Positions 1-6,101 of a stretch of DNA of 13,705 nt are shown piece by piece. The stretch's first letter is position 1, and each line of letters starts with the position of its first letter. The notes below the pieces were generated by a model that saw only the letters and a list, made by a program, of their open reading frames with translations, was not told where the DNA came from and did no database searches. The position numbers and the translations under genes were made by a program. Source of the DNA: Candidatus Tectimicrobiota bacterium (GTDB lineage Bacteria > UBA8248 > JACPRG01); the NCBI GenBank assembly GCA_016190025.1, contig JACPRG010000149.1, forward strand, positions 1 through 13,705. Reading direction: 5' to 3'.

Positions 1-2636
1 ATGCCGGACGTCCCAAACCGCCTCCAGATGGCCTCCACCGGCTCCACCTCCTCCAGGGGCGCCCACCGAGAGGCCTCCATCTCCCGGACTCGCAGCAGAT
101 CCCGCAACACGGTGGGAGTCCGCCGGTTCACCAGCTCGGCATACGAAAAGTACGAATCCAGGTTCTCCTCGCGGACCGCCCGGTGGAGGGCCTTCACCAC
201 GTCCGGGTTGAAGGCGTGATACTCTCCGGTCTTTCGGTAGCGGTAGCTCCCGCCCTGTTTCAACTTCCCATCGCCGCCGTCCCCGTACGCCTCCCGGTGC
301 CGGGCCAGGACCTCCTCGCCGATCCCGTCGAATCCCAGGCCGCCGATCGGAGACGGCGTGCCGGGGAAGCACCGGCCAATCACCTCTTCCCCCAAGCCGA
401 TGGCCTCGAAGGTCTGCGCCCCGTGGTAGCTGCTGAGGCAGGAAACGCCCATTTTGGACATGACCTTCAGGAGGCCCTTCTCGGCCACCCGGAGGTAGCT
501 CCGAACGGCCTCATCGGGCGGGACGTCCCGGCCCTGGCGCGCCAGATCCGCCACGGTCTCCAGCGCCAGATACGGATGGATGGCGCTCGCCCCGTAACCC
601 ATGAGAAGGGCCAGGTGGTGCACGTCCCGGGCCTCGCCCACGTCGGCCACCAGGCTGGCCCTCATCCTGCACCCCTTGCGCATGAGATGCTGGTGGACCG
701 CGCCGACCGCCAGCAGCATCGGAATCGGCGCCAGATAGGCGCCGACGCCCCGATCGCTCAGGACGAGAAGGGTCTTCCCCACCTGGACGGCGACCAGGGC
801 CGAGTCGCACAGACTATCGAGCGCCCGCAGGAGCTCGCCGGCGCCTCCCGAGGCGTCGAACAGGCAGTGGAGCGTTTGAGACTGAAGCTCCGGAAAGTCC
901 AGGGACCGCAAGGCCTGGAGCTCGTCCGCCCGGAGAACCGGCGCGCTCAGGTAGATCCGCCGGGCGTGGTGTTCGGTCTCCTCCAGCAGGCTCCGGCGGA
1001 CCCCCAGATACCGGCTCAAAGACATCACCACCTTCTCGCGCACCGGGTCGATGGGCGGGTTCGTCACCTGGGCGAACCTCTGCTTGAAGTAGTCGTAGAG
1101 GAGGCGCGGATGACGAGAGAGGACGGCCAACGGGGTATCGTCCCCCATCGAGCCGGTCGGCTCCTTTCCCTCGATGCCCATTTCCCGGAAGAGATGCGTC
1201 ATTTCCTCGGCCGTGTAGCCGAAGACCTTCTGGAGCCGGACGTCAACCGGGGCCGAGGACTCCCCCTTCGCCCGGGTCAGATGGTCCTTCAACTCCACCA
1301 TATGCTTGCGCACCCACAAAGCGTACGGTCGGCGGCGGAAATACGGCTGCTTGGCGTCCTCATCCGGCAGGACGACCCCTTTGCGGGTGTCCACCGCAAG
1401 GATCTCCCCCGGATTGAGCTGCCCTTTCCGCAAGACCTTGGCCTCATCCACCTCCACGACGCCCGCCTCCGATCCCATGACGACCCGCCCGTCGGTCGTG
1501 ATGAGATAACGGGCCGGGCGGAGGCCGTTCCGGTCCAGGATGGCCCCGACGATCACCCCGTCGCAGAAGGTGACGGCGGCCGGCCCGTCCCAGGGCTCGC
1601 AAAGACAGGCGTGATACTGATAGAAGGCCCGGCTCTCCGCTGGCATGTGCGGCATGTTTTCCCACGCCTCGGGGATGAGCATCATGACGCCGTGGATCAG
1701 GTCGCGACCCGACACCTTCAGGACTTCCAGGGCGTTGTCGAGACTCATGGAATCGCTCCCCTCGCCGCTGACGAGAGGGCGCATCTCCTCCACGGTCTCG
1801 CGCCAGACCGGCGAGCGGAGCTCGGGTTCGCGCGCCCCCATCCAGATGCGGTTTCCCTGGATCGTGTTGATCTCGCCGTTGTGGCCCAGGTAGCGGAACG
1901 GCTGGGCCAGCGCCCAGGCGGGGAAGGTGTTCGTGCTGTACCTCTGGTGGTACATGGCGACGGCGGTCTGGAATTCGGGGTTGCGCAGATCCGGATAAAA
2001 CCCGGCCAACTGGGACGCCACCATCAGCCCCTTGTACACCACCGTGCGGTTCGAGAGAGAGGCGATGTAAAGCCCCCGCAGGCCTTCGGCGCGGGCCCGG
2101 TTCTCGATGGATTTGCGAACCAGATAGAGGCGGCGCTCAAAGGCGTCCTCGGACATGAGGCTGGGCCGACCGAGGAGCAGCTGGCGAATCTCGGGTCGGG
2201 TCGCCGCCGCCTTGCGGCCAAGAACGGCCGGAGCCACGGGAACCTCCCGCCACCCGAACAGGTCGAGCTGGTAGACCCCCACGGCCTCCCCGGCCAGCTG
2301 GAGGCACCGCTCCAGGCCCGCCCGCTCCCGGGGGAGGAAAAACATCCCCACCGCCAGGTCCGAGGGGTCATGCACATAGTGGCCGAGCCGCTGAATTTCC
2401 TTCTCCAGCAGGCGGAAGGGGATCTGGGTCATGACGCCGGCCCCGTCGCCGGTTCCGGCGTCGGACGCGACGGCTCCCCGGTGCGTCACGTTCTCCACAC
2501 AGGTCAGCGCCGTCTCCAGGATGTGGTGCGAGGGCTCGCCGCCGCAATCGGCCACGAATCCGACCCCGCAGGAATCGTGTTCCTGGCGGGCGTCATACAG
2601 CAGAGACCCTGAATGTCGCGGATAACCTGAGAGCAC
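1..2636 (-). CDS. gltB: Glutamate synthase large (alpha) subunit, N-terminal ~878 residues, cut by the window edge
   Basis: Converts glutamine plus 2-oxoglutarate to two glutamates, working with a small subunit GltD that is not in this window. The reverse-strand frame is open without a stop from the start to the left edge. The N-terminus reads YDARQEHDSCGVGFVA; the Cys (residue 23 here) is the expected nucleophile of a type-2 glutamine amidotransferase, exposed after removal of a short propeptide. Further on are QRYSTNTFPAWALAQPFRYL and GHNGEINT (around residues 235-255), typical of the glutaminase domain. The central domain follows, with SKMGVSCLSSYHGAQTFEA near residue 730. The sequence stops at RFGTSG, just where the FMN-binding synthase domain starts, so about 40% of a usual ~1500-residue protein is missing only because of the window edge. 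I chose the GTG at 2636 (AGGGGGG Shine-Dalgarno, and an N-terminus LSGYP... like family members). An in-frame ATG at 2696 would add 20 residues. Identity is certain; the start is not. Confidence 0.95.
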   Translation of the reverse strand, partial: MLSGYPRHSGSLLYDARQEHDSCGVGFVADCGGEPSHHILETALTCVENVTHRGAVASDAGTGDGAGVMTQIPFRLLEKEIQRLGHYVHDPSDLAVGMFFLPRERAGLERCLQLAGEAVGVYQLDLFGWREVPVAPAVLGRKAAATRPEIRQLLLGRPSLMSEDAFERRLYLVRKSIENRARAEGLRGLYIASLSNRTVVYKGLMVASQLAGFYPDLRNPEFQTAVAMYHQRYSTNTFPAWALAQPFRYLGHNGEINTIQGNRIWMGAREPELRSPVWRETVEEMRPLVSGEGSDSMSLDNALEVLKVSGRDLIHGVMMLIPEAWENMPHMPAESRAFYQYHACLCEPWDGPAAVTFCDGVIVGAILDRNGLRPARYLITTDGRVVMGSEAGVVEVDEAKVLRKGQLNPGEILAVDTRKGVVLPDEDAKQPYFRRRPYALWVRKHMVELKDHLTRAKGESSAPVDVRLQKVFGYTAEEMTHLFREMGIEGKEPTGSMGDDTPLAVLSRHPRLLYDYFKQRFAQVTNPPIDPVREKVVMSLSRYLGVRRSLLEETEHHARRIYLSAPVLRADELQALRSLDFPELQSQTLHCLFDASGGAGELLRALDSLCDSALVAVQVGKTLLVLSDRGVGAYLAPIPMLLAVGAVHQHLMRKGCRMRASLVADVGEARDVHHLALLMGYGASAIHPYLALETVADLARQGRDVPPDEAVRSYLRVAEKGLLKVMSKMGVSCLSSYHGAQTFEAIGLGEEVIGRCFPGTPSPIGGLGFDGIGEEVLARHREAYGDGGDGKLKQGGSYRYRKTGEYHAFNPDVVKALHRAVREENLDSYFSYAELVNRRTPTVLRDLLRVREMEASRWAPLEEVEPVEAIWRRFGTSG

Positions 2637-2665
2637 GGCGGTATCCCCCCTGGCCGGAATCTTTC

Positions 2666-2688
2666 GCGGGGCGCATCCATCGCCCCGC
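2666..2688 (-). other. Perfect 8-bp hairpin in the cytochrome-gltB junction
   Basis: GCGGGGCG at 2666-2673 pairs perfectly with CGCCCCGC at 2681-2688 around a 7-nt loop. It lies 30 nt upstream of the GTG start of gltB and 36 nt after the cytochrome stop, on the transcript of both genes. No U-tract follows it, so a classical intrinsic terminator is unlikely. An mRNA-processing or stability structure, or attenuation of gltB, is possible. If gltB instead starts at the ATG at 2696, the hairpin lies inside the coding region. Confidence 0.4.
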
Positions 2689-2724
2689 AGGGTCATTATG
2701 CCATACTTCCCCGTTCCCTAAACG

Positions 2725-3054
2725 TCACAGACGATGGACGAACGCAGCCAGGTCGCGCAAAGCCTCCCCGGTGATGTTCGGGAACTTGGGCATCCGCCCG
2801 GAGCCGGATTCCACCCGGCTCCGAATACGCTCCGGGGGGAGGCTCCTCCCTTTGAGGGGAGGCGCCAGGGCGGTCCCTTTCCCGTCTATGCCGTGGCATT
2901 TGACGCACGCCTCCTGAAAGACGACGCGCCCGGAGACGGTGGCCGGCGTGTAGTCGTCCTGGGGAGCGGGAATCCCCCCGACCAAAGACGCAACCAGTGC
3001 GGCCGCGCCGACGACCCCTGCGGCCGTGAGGGCCGCCGCGAGAGCCAGCTTCAT
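2725..3054 (-). CDS. Small membrane-anchored or secreted c-type cytochrome (109 aa)
   Basis: Single-haem cytochrome c, expected in the periplasm. Residues 1-30 form an Ala/Leu/Val-rich signal peptide or uncleaved anchor after MK. CVKCH at residues 50-54 is the CXXCH haem-attachment motif, and Met88 in GRMPKF is the likely distal haem ligand. A final helix (EALRDLAAFVHRL) closes the fold. The size and layout match the single-domain cytochrome c class also found as subunit-III-like domains of oxidases. The frame opens further upstream, but the ATG at 3054 was chosen because it starts a signal sequence, has a strong GGAAGGGAGGGG Shine-Dalgarno, and overlaps the upstream HAD stop as ATGA, implying translational coupling. 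Its electron partner cannot be told from this window; the neighbours (phosphatase, GltB) give no respiratory context. Confidence 0.88.
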   Translation of the reverse strand: MKLALAAALTAAGVVGAAALVASLVGGIPAPQDDYTPATVSGRVVFQEACVKCHGIDGKGTALAPPLKGRSLPPERIRSRVESGSGRMPKFPNITGEALRDLAAFVHRL

Positions 3055-3818
3055 CGGCCCCTCCCTTCCCAGGTCGGCATCAGGCGCTGCATCAGCTCGG
3101 CCAGAGAGCGCACCTCGATGTCCGGGCGGGTCCCGCCGGAGGGCGGATGCTTGCCGGAAGGATTCACCCAAGCGGCGCCGAGGCCCGCCCCTTTCGCCCC
3201 GACCACGTCCGTCTCATAGGTATCGCCCACGTACAGACTCTCCCAAGGCGCGACGCCCAACACCTCCACCAATCCCTGAAAGGCCCGAGGATGCGGCTTC
3301 CGCCAGCCCAGCTCGTCGGAGATGACAACGCGCAAAAAGTAGCTCCTCAGGCCCATCTCGTCCAACATTTTCTTTGCGGCGGGCGCGTAGTCGAAATTGG
3401 ACAAGAGCGCTAACCGGTATCGCCGGCGCAAGGCCTCCAAGACGGCAGGATGGCCGCCGGGCAGGTAGGCGCAGCCGAGGAGGGCCTCCATGTGCATCCG
3501 GACCAGGTCTTCGATGAAGTTCCGGGAGAGAAATTGGGATTCCTCCGCATGGAGCTTTCCCAGGAGACGCCGGAACCTCTCCGTAGAGCAAACTTCCCGT
3601 CCCGCCTCTTTGAGGGGCCGGATCTCCTCGTCCGCTTCCGCCAGCGCGTTGAAAAACGCGTCCCAGCTCAGGCCCGGTATCCGTTCGCGAAGGATTTCAT
3701 AGGTCTTCCCCATGGTCGTCCGCCGGGTCTCCCCGTTGACGACGACCTCCGGCATCTTTCCGTAATCGAAGAAAACCACCGTGTCGAACAGATCGAAGAT
3801 GACGGCCTTGTACTGCAT
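3051..3818 (-). CDS. HAD-superfamily phosphatase (subfamily IA type, 255 aa)
   Basis: Predicted cytosolic Mg-dependent phosphatase. All four HAD motifs are present: DLFDT with nucleophile Asp9 and acid/base Asp12; motif II Ser140 (LLSNFD); motif III Lys174 (GWRKPHP); and motif IV GDTYETD with acidic residues Asp199 and Asp204. A helical cap lies between motifs I and II (roughly residues 20-120), as in subfamily IA enzymes such as phosphoglycolate phosphatases, haloacid dehalogenases and YjjG-like nucleotidases. The substrate cannot be assigned. Phosphoglycolate phosphatase is one option given the carbon-metabolism operon at the right of the window, but that operon is not adjacent. The ATG at 3818 has only a weak AAAGG signal. 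It is the first gene of the minus-strand run leading into the cytochrome gene, with a 4-nt overlap. Confidence 0.9.
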   Translation of the reverse strand: MQYKAVIFDLFDTVVFFDYGKMPEVVVNGETRRTTMGKTYEILRERIPGLSWDAFFNALAEADEEIRPLKEAGREVCSTERFRRLLGKLHAEESQFLSRNFIEDLVRMHMEALLGCAYLPGGHPAVLEALRRRYRLALLSNFDYAPAAKKMLDEMGLRSYFLRVVISDELGWRKPHPRAFQGLVEVLGVAPWESLYVGDTYETDVVGAKGAGLGAAWVNPSGKHPPSGGTRPDIEVRSLAELMQRLMPTWEGRGR

Positions 3819-3896
3819 GGGAGACCTTTCAGGGGCGCAAACCAGCTCCCGTCCACTGAAACACAGGGCGGCTGCGCAGCGAAGGCGCCTTTCCCT

Positions 3897-3926
3897 TTGA
3901 CCCTCTCTGGTGTAGGATGATACAAG
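3897..3926 (+). promoter_or_regulatory. Candidate sigma-70-type promoter in the divergent gap
   Basis: TTGACC (3897-3902) and TACAAG (3921-3926) are separated by 18 bp, pointing towards the membrane-protein gene at 4034. On the opposite strand TATCAT (3922-3917) is a good -10 hexamer for the HAD gene, but I find no convincing -35 for it. The two divergent transcription units may therefore share overlapping -10 regions. The rest of the 215-bp gap holds GC-rich sequence with a GCTGCGCAGC palindrome (3871-3880) and the tandem repeat described separately. Confidence 0.3.
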
Positions 3927-3963
3927 AAAAAGTCGCGGGGTTCCCTCCCGGCAAAGCGGCCAC

Positions 3964-3998
3964 CTTGAGGTCTGTGACCTCTTGAGGTCTGTGACCTC
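3964..3998. repeat. Tandem pair of the GAGGTC-TGT-GACCTC palindrome
   Basis: A 17-bp unit is repeated exactly twice in tandem (3964-3980 and 3981-3997). Each copy contains the perfect palindrome GAGGTCTGTGACCTC (3967-3981 and 3984-3998). The same palindrome, with one to a few changes, recurs at 9409-9427 and 9523-9543. The pair sits 36 nt upstream of the membrane-protein start, so it would lie in that gene's mRNA leader if the promoter at 3897-3926 is real. It could be a dispersed repeat, an operator for a dimeric regulator, or both. Confidence 0.8.
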
Positions 3999-4033
3999 CG
4001 CGGATCGGAATCGAGAGAAAGAGCGGCCCAGCC

Positions 4034-4408
4034 GTGCCGACTTACGACGTCAACTACATTTTCAGCGCGACGCAACTCACCGTCATCATCTATCTGGTCG
4101 TCATCGTCTTCAACGTCATCTTCTGGATTGTGGACGCGGTGCGCGGCAAGCCTCCCTCCCCCGAATACGCCTCTCCCCCTTTGCCCATCGTCCTGCTCGG
4201 ACTCATCCTGGGGTTTGGCGTGGCCTTGCCCATCAGCTTCGCCTCCTACGCCCTGTTGCAGTGGCTGAACCCTTACCTGTTCATCCTGCGGGTGCCGGTC
4301 AAGGTCATCATCTCTCTGGGAACATGCCTTCTGGTCTTGGTGGCCATGGACCTGACGGTCGTCCTCATCGATCGCGTCGCAAGGAGACGTTGGCGGTCGG
4401 CCGGCTGA
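4034..4408 (+). CDS. Hypothetical small integral membrane protein (124 aa)
   Basis: I do not recognise the family. The protein has three strongly hydrophobic stretches, about residues 14-35, 49-73 and 80-113; the last is long enough to be a bent or two-part segment. A charged linker (DAVRGKPPSPEY) follows the first, and the tail RVARRRWRSAG is basic, so by the positive-inside rule the C-terminus is probably cytoplasmic. The start is a GTG with a modest GAGAAAGAG signal about 10 nt upstream. The gene stands alone: it is divergent from the HAD gene and 267 bp before the efflux adaptor on the same strand. Hydrophobic residue patterning and lack of a better frame support it as real. No function is proposed. 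Confidence 0.65.
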   Translation: MPTYDVNYIFSATQLTVIIYLVVIVFNVIFWIVDAVRGKPPSPEYASPPLPIVLLGLILGFGVALPISFASYALLQWLNPYLFILRVPVKVIISLGTCLLVLVAMDLTVVLIDRVARRRWRSAG

Positions 4409-4528
4409 GGGGGCGCCTACGGCCTTTAAGCGACCGGAACCACTCTTCATCGAGCCGCGACGGCAGGGGACGGGCCGGGGGTGGAGGGCGGCCCGCAGGT
4501 CAGCCGCGGACGGTGCGAAGTCATCCGT

Positions 4529-4557
4529 TTGACACGCCGCGGATCATCGCCTAAATC
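4529..4557 (+). promoter_or_regulatory. Candidate promoter of the RND efflux operon
   Basis: A perfect TTGACA -35 hexamer (4529-4534) is followed after 17 bp by TAAATC (4552-4557), a 3-of-6 match to the -10 consensus. It would start a transcript near 4564, giving a leader of about 110 nt before the adaptor gene. Nothing gene-like is seen elsewhere in 4409-4675, and no regulator gene or clear operator is visible nearby. Confidence 0.4.
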
Positions 4558-4618
4558 TTTTCTCCTGGGCCTCATTGCGGGCATGGGGGGCCTCGCCGAT
4601 ACGCCGCCACGAGCAATC

Positions 4619-4639
4619 GACGCGGGCCGTCCCCGCGTC
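4619..4639 (+). other. Perfect 8-bp hairpin in the efflux operon leader
   Basis: GACGCGGG (4619-4626) pairs with CCCGCGTC (4632-4639) around a 5-nt loop. It ends 21 nt before the GGAAGGGAA Shine-Dalgarno (4661-4669) of the adaptor gene. A second short pairing (CCTT with AAGG) overlaps the Shine-Dalgarno itself. No U-run follows, so this is a leader structure rather than a terminator. A role in expression control is only an inference. Confidence 0.4.
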
Positions 4640-4675
4640 CAGGGGAATCGCGCGGACCTTCGGAAGGGAATCCCA

Positions 4676-6082
4676 ATGCGGCGACTCCGGATTCTCATCC
4701 TGACGACCGCCTTCACGGCCTTTCTGCCGGGCCCCTCTTCGCCCTCCGCCCAGCCCCCCAGGAGAGAGTGGGGCCCCGCGCCCGTCGCCGTGGTGGTGAG
4801 CCCGGTGACCACGAGCGAAATCAGCAGCCAAATCACGGCCATCGGGACCGTCGAAGCCCAGCTCTCCACCACAGTCAGCGCGGAAATCGAGGGCCTGACC
4901 CAGGAGTACCCCCTCCAAGAGGGGGACCGGGTAGAAAAGGGGAAAACCGTCCTGGTCCGCCTGAAGAACTCCGACCGCCGCATCAACCTGGCGGAGGCGG
5001 AAGCGGCCTACCGGAGAGCGGTCGCGCAGCATGAGAAGCTCCGGAAAGGGCTGCGCAAGGAAGAGATCGAAGAGGTCCGGGCCCAGCTCCGGGAAAAAAA
5101 GGCGTTGATGGAAAAATACCAGCGGGACCTGGAGCGGGCGGCCGAGCTCTTGCGCAGCAAGATCATCAACCTGTCCGAATACAACCGGACCGAGAGCGAC
5201 TACCTGGCCGCCAAGTACCAGGTCCAGCGGATGGAGCAGTCCTTGCGCCTCGCCGAACTGGGAACCCGGGAAGAGGACATCGCCGGCCAAGAGGCCGAGG
5301 TCCAGCGGCAGAAGGCCAACCTGGACCGCATGAGAGACGAGCTGGAAAAGACCATCCTCCGGGCTCCCGTCTCCGGCTTCATCACGAAAAAATACGTCGA
5401 GGTGGGCCAGTGGCTCCAGCGGGGAGGGCAGGTGGCCGAAATCATCAACATCGACACCGTTCTCGTCCGGACCGGAATCCCAGAAAGACACATCAGCAAC
5501 GTCAGCGCGGGGGACCGCGCCCTGATCACGGTGGACGCCTATCCCGGGAAGACCTTTGAAGGGCGGGTCCGGCACATCATCCCCCAGGCCGACATCGCCA
5601 GCCGGACTTTCCCGGTGAAGATCGAGGTGGCCAACGCGGATTACCTGCTGAAGGGGGGGATGTTCGCGCGGGTCACTCTCTTTTACGGCCCCAGGCGGCC
5701 CGCCCTGATGGTCCCCAAAGACGCCCTCAGCACCCTGGGGACCCACACCCAGGTCTTCGTCGCCGAGAACGGCCGCGCGCGGGCGGTCTCGGTGAGAACC
5801 GGCCGGGTGGTCGAAGGACTCGTCGAAATTGTGCAAGGCGACCTCTCCCAGGGAGATCAGGTGATCGTGACGGGAAACGAAGCCCTTCAAAACGACCGGC
5901 CCATCCTCATCCGCGCCGTCCGCACGCCCGAGGGGAAGATTCTCCCCGTGAAGGCTCCAGCGGGCCAGGAGCCCCCGGGAAGCGGCCCCCCCGGCGGCCC
6001 GTGGCCGAAGGACGGGCGCGGCGGCGACTCCACCCAGAAGGGACGGGCCGGGGCGCAGGGCCCCCCGCCCTCTTCCGACTGA
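4676..6082 (+). CDS. RND efflux periplasmic adaptor (membrane fusion protein, HlyD/AcrA type, 468 aa)
   Basis: Bridges the inner-membrane pump to an outer-membrane channel. Residues 1-25 form a signal peptide ending at PSAQ; there is no lipobox Cys, so it is not a lipoprotein of the AcrA kind. The order is standard: first lipoyl half (about 45-95, with LQEGDRVEKGKTVLVRL), a long heptad-rich alpha-helical hairpin (about 105-215, rich in Glu, Arg and Lys), second lipoyl half (ILRAPVSGFITKKYVEVGQ), beta-barrel (about 255-330) and membrane-proximal domain (about 340-415). The last 50 residues are a Pro/Gly-rich tail, probably disordered. The frame is open further upstream, but the ATG at 4676 was chosen for its signal peptide and GGAAGGGAA Shine-Dalgarno. 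It is 19 nt upstream of the pump gene and surely co-transcribed with it. Substrate unknown. Confidence 0.93.
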   Translation: MRRLRILILTTAFTAFLPGPSSPSAQPPRREWGPAPVAVVVSPVTTSEISSQITAIGTVEAQLSTTVSAEIEGLTQEYPLQEGDRVEKGKTVLVRLKNSDRRINLAEAEAAYRRAVAQHEKLRKGLRKEEIEEVRAQLREKKALMEKYQRDLERAAELLRSKIINLSEYNRTESDYLAAKYQVQRMEQSLRLAELGTREEDIAGQEAEVQRQKANLDRMRDELEKTILRAPVSGFITKKYVEVGQWLQRGGQVAEIINIDTVLVRTGIPERHISNVSAGDRALITVDAYPGKTFEGRVRHIIPQADIASRTFPVKIEVANADYLLKGGMFARVTLFYGPRRPALMVPKDALSTLGTHTQVFVAENGRARAVSVRTGRVVEGLVEIVQGDLSQGDQVIVTGNEALQNDRPILIRAVRTPEGKILPVKAPAGQEPPGSGPPGGPWPKDGRGGDSTQKGRAGAQGPPPSSD

Positions 6083-6101
6083 CCTCCGGGCGCTTTCCAC
6101 C

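Noticed and set aside
183..2612. 809-codon open frame on the plus strand
   Set aside because: It is the antisense shadow of gltB in GC-rich DNA; its translation is His/Arg/Pro-rich with no domain, whereas the minus strand gives clear glutamate synthase sequence.
3964..3998. Possible CRISPR repeat
   Set aside because: The two 17-bp copies are directly abutting with no spacer, and there are no cas genes.
3668..4450. 260-codon minus-strand frame over the divergent gap and membrane-protein gene
   Set aside because: Runs through the repeat and promoter region and opposes a frame with a clear hydrophobic pattern; composition is Asp/Gln/Arg-rich with no domain.
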